A DNA stretch of 64,000 nt. Source: JAISFI01 sp031553775 (lineage in GTDB: Bacteria; Bacteroidota; Bacteroidia; Bacteroidales; Azobacteroidaceae). The first letter of the stretch is position 1. Each line of letters opens with the position of its first letter. Below the pieces are notes generated by a model, which ran no database searches, was not told the origin of the DNA, and was given only the letters and a program-made list of their open reading frames with translations. Of this stretch, positions 61,130-64,000 are shown piece by piece. Location of the stretch: positions 21,478 to 85,477 of the forward strand of contig JAVBLA010000019.1 of the NCBI GenBank assembly GCA_031553775.1, given 5' to 3'. Position numbers and translations under genes: made by a program.

Positions 61130-64000
61130 ATGAAACGATCTTATAAGTCACCCAAATTATTCAGTATAGCCATAATGTTGTTGTTCCTGAATTTTAACTG
61201 TTCCGTTTTCGGTCAGGCATTGAACCTTTATACGGTTACTGTAAATTATTATTTTGAAAACACAACTGTTATGATTGCAGAACCTTATGCCGCACAGATA
61301 CCCGGAGGTATGAATTATTCGGTAATCTCTCCGGCTATCGACAAGTTTGTTTTGAAAGATCATTTGCAAAATACGATCTCCGGAACTGCAGATGGAAATA
61401 AAACAGTGAATGTTTTCTATAAATATGCGGCAGATGTTGTTAACTACTACGTAGAGTATTATCAACGGAACCCTGTTTCGGATACTTTTGATAGGGTGGA
61501 GCGTAGCACTCATCAGGGTAAAATAGGGACTGTTGTTACAGTGGACAATAAATATTACGATGATTATTATATCATTACAAATGATTTGACACTTGAAGTT
61601 ACAGGAGATTCTCCTACGAAAAAATTGTATTATGAATTGAAGGATAAGCAATTCGTTGTTTTTAAGACAGGGGGAAGCTATGTGGAGCCCATTACAGCCA
61701 GGGCAACTTCAGATATCTCGTCGGAACGTGTCGAACGCCTGAGTATCATTCCTTCGAAAGCGGGGTATATTTTTAACGGATGGGATAAGGCCATACCTTC
61801 TGCGATGCCGGAAGAAACATTGCTTGTAAATGCCCTGTGGATTCCCGGAACGTCTCAATACCATGTTATTCACTGGCAACAAAATCTAACACGCGACGGT
61901 TATGTGATTGTAGAAAGTGATTTGAAGTCGGGAACAACCGAAGGAACCGCCACTTTTACTGCCAAAACGTACACTGGCTTTGATTATGCCCGTGCAGACC
62001 AGAATGTAACAATTACAGCCGATAATCAGGCGGTTTTGAATGTATATTATGACCGGCAATTGTGGACATATTATTTTTATGTGGAAACTTATCTGTTTAA
62101 AACGATTAAAGGCTATTACGGAACTCCGTGTATCAATTGGCCTACGGAAGCGGAAACAATCGCAGAGTCTAAAAGAAGGACCGGTGCCACAGGAGATTTT
62201 TTTGTGACCGGATATTATGATATTAACTCGATATACTGGCTTTATGGAGATGAGGATTTGCGTACGTTTGATATGGCGGATCAAAAGAAATTCTATGCAA
62301 AAACCGGTTCCGGAATTTATCCTTCAACAACAAAGAGATATACGCATACCATCACGAAATTTTACGAAACCTTCATCAATAATCAGTATGAGTCGGTATC
62401 TCCCAGAGTCTACTCATATATCAGGGCAGAACCGGCCCTGAATATCCAGGATCCTATAGGCTTTACCGTATACCAGCACAATGAGCAGTTATTATACCCG
62501 GAAGTTTATGGGGGTACTTACGGACAATGGGCCGGATGGGAGAGTGTGGATAGATATTCTTCTGCTGAAGGAGTTACATTGTCAAGGATGATTATGCGTG
62601 GAATAACTTACATCCGTCACAAAAGAAATTCTTATACTGTGAAATATGTGTCGAATGGAGTAAATTTTAAAACAACTACTTATAAATATCAACAACCGAT
62701 CGACCTGACGGTTATTCCGGATGTTATCCCGTCTGATTATGAATTTCTTGGATGGTATGAATCGTCCGACGATTTTAAGCTCAGAGAGGCTTTAACTGCT
62801 AAAACGACTCCGGCATCCAATATTTCCTTATATGCAAAATTGCAACGGAAAAAGGTTACACTTACATTTAATTCGCAGGGTGGAACTCCGGTCCCTTCTC
62901 AGGAACTGATCGGGGGTACGAGTGCTGCCGAACCTGCAGATCCAACCAGGACAGGCTCCCATTTCCGGGGATGGTATCTGGAAGATGGTACCCGGTGGGT
63001 TTTTGACAGGACCGTTGAGTCAAACACAACCTTATATGCGCATTGGGATGAAGAGATAGCCACAAAATATACGATAAGGCACATCCGGGTCGAGACCGGC
63101 GAAACCCTGAAAACAACAGATTTTACAGGATTTGCCGGAGCCACAGTAACCGGGCGGGCCATGGAGTCTCTGGATGCCGGATATCCTGAAAATATTTACC
63201 TGGTGCCGGATTATACTACTAAAAGTTTGATGGTTAATGCTGACGAAACCCAGAATGTGATCACTTTTTATTACAGGGATTTCAGTATCCGGCAATATAC
63301 TGTAAAATATTTATTCAGAGGAGACAATAGTGAAATTGCTAATACTGAAATACAGCAAACGAGCAATACAGTTGTTACGGAACTTGCGAAGGATATTGGC
63401 GGTTACCTTCCTGAAAGTACTTACCAGGTAGCTACCCTGGGGCATGATTCGGAAGAAAATGTGATTATATTTTATTACAACAGGAGTGCTTCCGGAGTTA
63501 TCAGTGTGGTCGGGACTGTTTTCCCCTTTGTTTATAATGAAGGTTATCCTGAATTTGATGAGCAATTCCCTATAACCGCCTCCTTATATCCGGAAGGAAC
63601 TTCTCTGGAGGATATTGTTTACGGAAATGTTGCGCCATCTTATACGGCATTATCGGTTCTTTATCAAAAAGAGCCCTGTATTCCCGAAGCTCCTTTGAAG
63701 CCCGGTGATATGGGCTGGTCCAACAATGCCGGACTTGCCGTTGACTGGTCTTCACTGAACAGGGTTTCTCCTAAAGAACCGGACAATACTCCTGTGGGCT
63801 GTTCTGCCCTTCCTGAAAAACCCATAGGTGTATTTACGTTTACAGGCGTTGTTCCGGGAACTTACCTCATGTTACTTGAACGCCCCGGATTTTTACTTCG
63901 TTTAGCCCGGATTTCTGCCGATGCAGACGATAAATACATCGGCCACCGTGAATTGCTGGCCGGGGATTTCAACAGAGACTTAGTGACGGAGTATTCAGAT
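61130..64000 (+). CDS. Large InlB-repeat/MucBP-like surface protein (3' partial)
   Basis: Exported protein open to the window end (957 residues visible). A signal peptide ends near NCSVFGQ. The body carries repeated beta-grasp-like modules of the MucBP and Listeria-Bacteroides (InlB B-repeat) types: YTVTVNYYFENTTVMI ... VNVFYKY near the start; VKYVSNGVNFKT ... EFLGWYE (about 504-575); VTLTFNSQGGTPVP ... FRGWYLEDG ... LYAHWDE (about 579-645); YTIRHIRVETGETLK (about 648-720); and YTVKYLFRGDNSEIA ... VIIFYYN (about 722-785). Such repeats occur in adhesins that bind host mucus or matrix. The last visible residues, GDFNRDLVTEYSD, look like a dockerin-type or other EF-hand calcium loop. It is probably co-transcribed with the small gene upstream and would come under any switch at 59795-60498. 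Confidence 0.82.
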   Translation, partial: MKRSYKSPKLFSIAIMLLFLNFNCSVFGQALNLYTVTVNYYFENTTVMIAEPYAAQIPGGMNYSVISPAIDKFVLKDHLQNTISGTADGNKTVNVFYKYAADVVNYYVEYYQRNPVSDTFDRVERSTHQGKIGTVVTVDNKYYDDYYIITNDLTLEVTGDSPTKKLYYELKDKQFVVFKTGGSYVEPITARATSDISSERVERLSIIPSKAGYIFNGWDKAIPSAMPEETLLVNALWIPGTSQYHVIHWQQNLTRDGYVIVESDLKSGTTEGTATFTAKTYTGFDYARADQNVTITADNQAVLNVYYDRQLWTYYFYVETYLFKTIKGYYGTPCINWPTEAETIAESKRRTGATGDFFVTGYYDINSIYWLYGDEDLRTFDMADQKKFYAKTGSGIYPSTTKRYTHTITKFYETFINNQYESVSPRVYSYIRAEPALNIQDPIGFTVYQHNEQLLYPEVYGGTYGQWAGWESVDRYSSAEGVTLSRMIMRGITYIRHKRNSYTVKYVSNGVNFKTTTYKYQQPIDLTVIPDVIPSDYEFLGWYESSDDFKLREALTAKTTPASNISLYAKLQRKKVTLTFNSQGGTPVPSQELIGGTSAAEPADPTRTGSHFRGWYLEDGTRWVFDRTVESNTTLYAHWDEEIATKYTIRHIRVETGETLKTTDFTGFAGATVTGRAMESLDAGYPENIYLVPDYTTKSLMVNADETQNVITFYYRDFSIRQYTVKYLFRGDNSEIANTEIQQTSNTVVTELAKDIGGYLPESTYQVATLGHDSEENVIIFYYNRSASGVISVVGTVFPFVYNEGYPEFDEQFPITASLYPEGTSLEDIVYGNVAPSYTALSVLYQKEPCIPEAPLKPGDMGWSNNAGLAVDWSSLNRVSPKEPDNTPVGCSALPEKPIGVFTFTGVVPGTYLMLLERPGFLLRLARISADADDKYIGHRELLAGDFNRDLVTEYSD

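Noticed and set aside
1..64000. tRNA, rRNA, CRISPR array or insertion sequence
   Set aside because: Reading the gaps by eye I saw no cloverleaf-like gene, no regular repeat-spacer array and no transposase. A covariance-model search would be needed to exclude small RNAs.

Overview
The window is from a member of the Bacteroidota, most likely the order Bacteroidales. The evidence is a hybrid two-component system, many proteins ending in a type IX secretion (T9SS) sorting domain, a GldH-type lipoprotein, and TAnnTTTG promoter -7 boxes in front of many genes with few recognisable Shine-Dalgarno sites. A mucosal or gut species with an active T9SS would fit, but I cannot name the genus. I found no rRNA, tRNA, CRISPR array or insertion sequence.

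Positions 1-17300 hold a glycan-use region with a sialic-acid theme: a 5'-truncated FG-GAP repeat T9SS protein, an Asp-box (sialidase- or GH93-like) T9SS protein, a propeller T9SS protein, a shortened TPR/DNA-binding lipoprotein, a secreted esterase, a hybrid sensor/AraC regulator (HTCS), a GH33 sialidase with an N-acetylneuraminate epimerase in one operon, and an Ig-like T9SS protein. There is no SusC/SusD pair. Positions 17567-22373 are a two-gene operon of a TPR repeat protein and an outer-membrane beta-barrel protein.

Positions 22970-43687 are dominated by two giant T9SS surface proteins (3140 aa and 2397 aa) that share a C-terminal module. They are separated by a small membrane protein, topA and an AraC-type regulator. 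The regulator and the second giant gene share an upstream element, suggesting auto- and cross-regulation. The second giant ORF appears to fuse a small signal-peptide/TM protein to a second signal peptide that begins the giant protein.

Positions 43903-58290 are core genome: cdd, a glucosaminidase/LysM protein, a TatD nuclease, a conserved hypothetical, a polyprenyl synthase, a RicT/PSP1-domain protein, gldH, the rod-shape operon mreB-mreC-mreD-mrdA-rodA (minus strand), purH and a ROK glucokinase.

Positions 58490-64000 are the most intriguing part. A tyrosine recombinase is followed by an ORF-free AT-rich stretch flanked by 20-bp inverted repeats that look like recombinase core sites. Next come a small signal-peptide/TM protein and the start of a large InlB-repeat/MucBP-like surface protein running off the window. 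This layout is what a phase-variable DNA-inversion switch for a surface-protein operon would look like. Across the window, three small single-pass proteins with a related C-terminal tail (short polar or PxGD-like motif, TM helix, basic residues) sit beside or fused to large exported proteins. This pairing may be an undescribed surface system.
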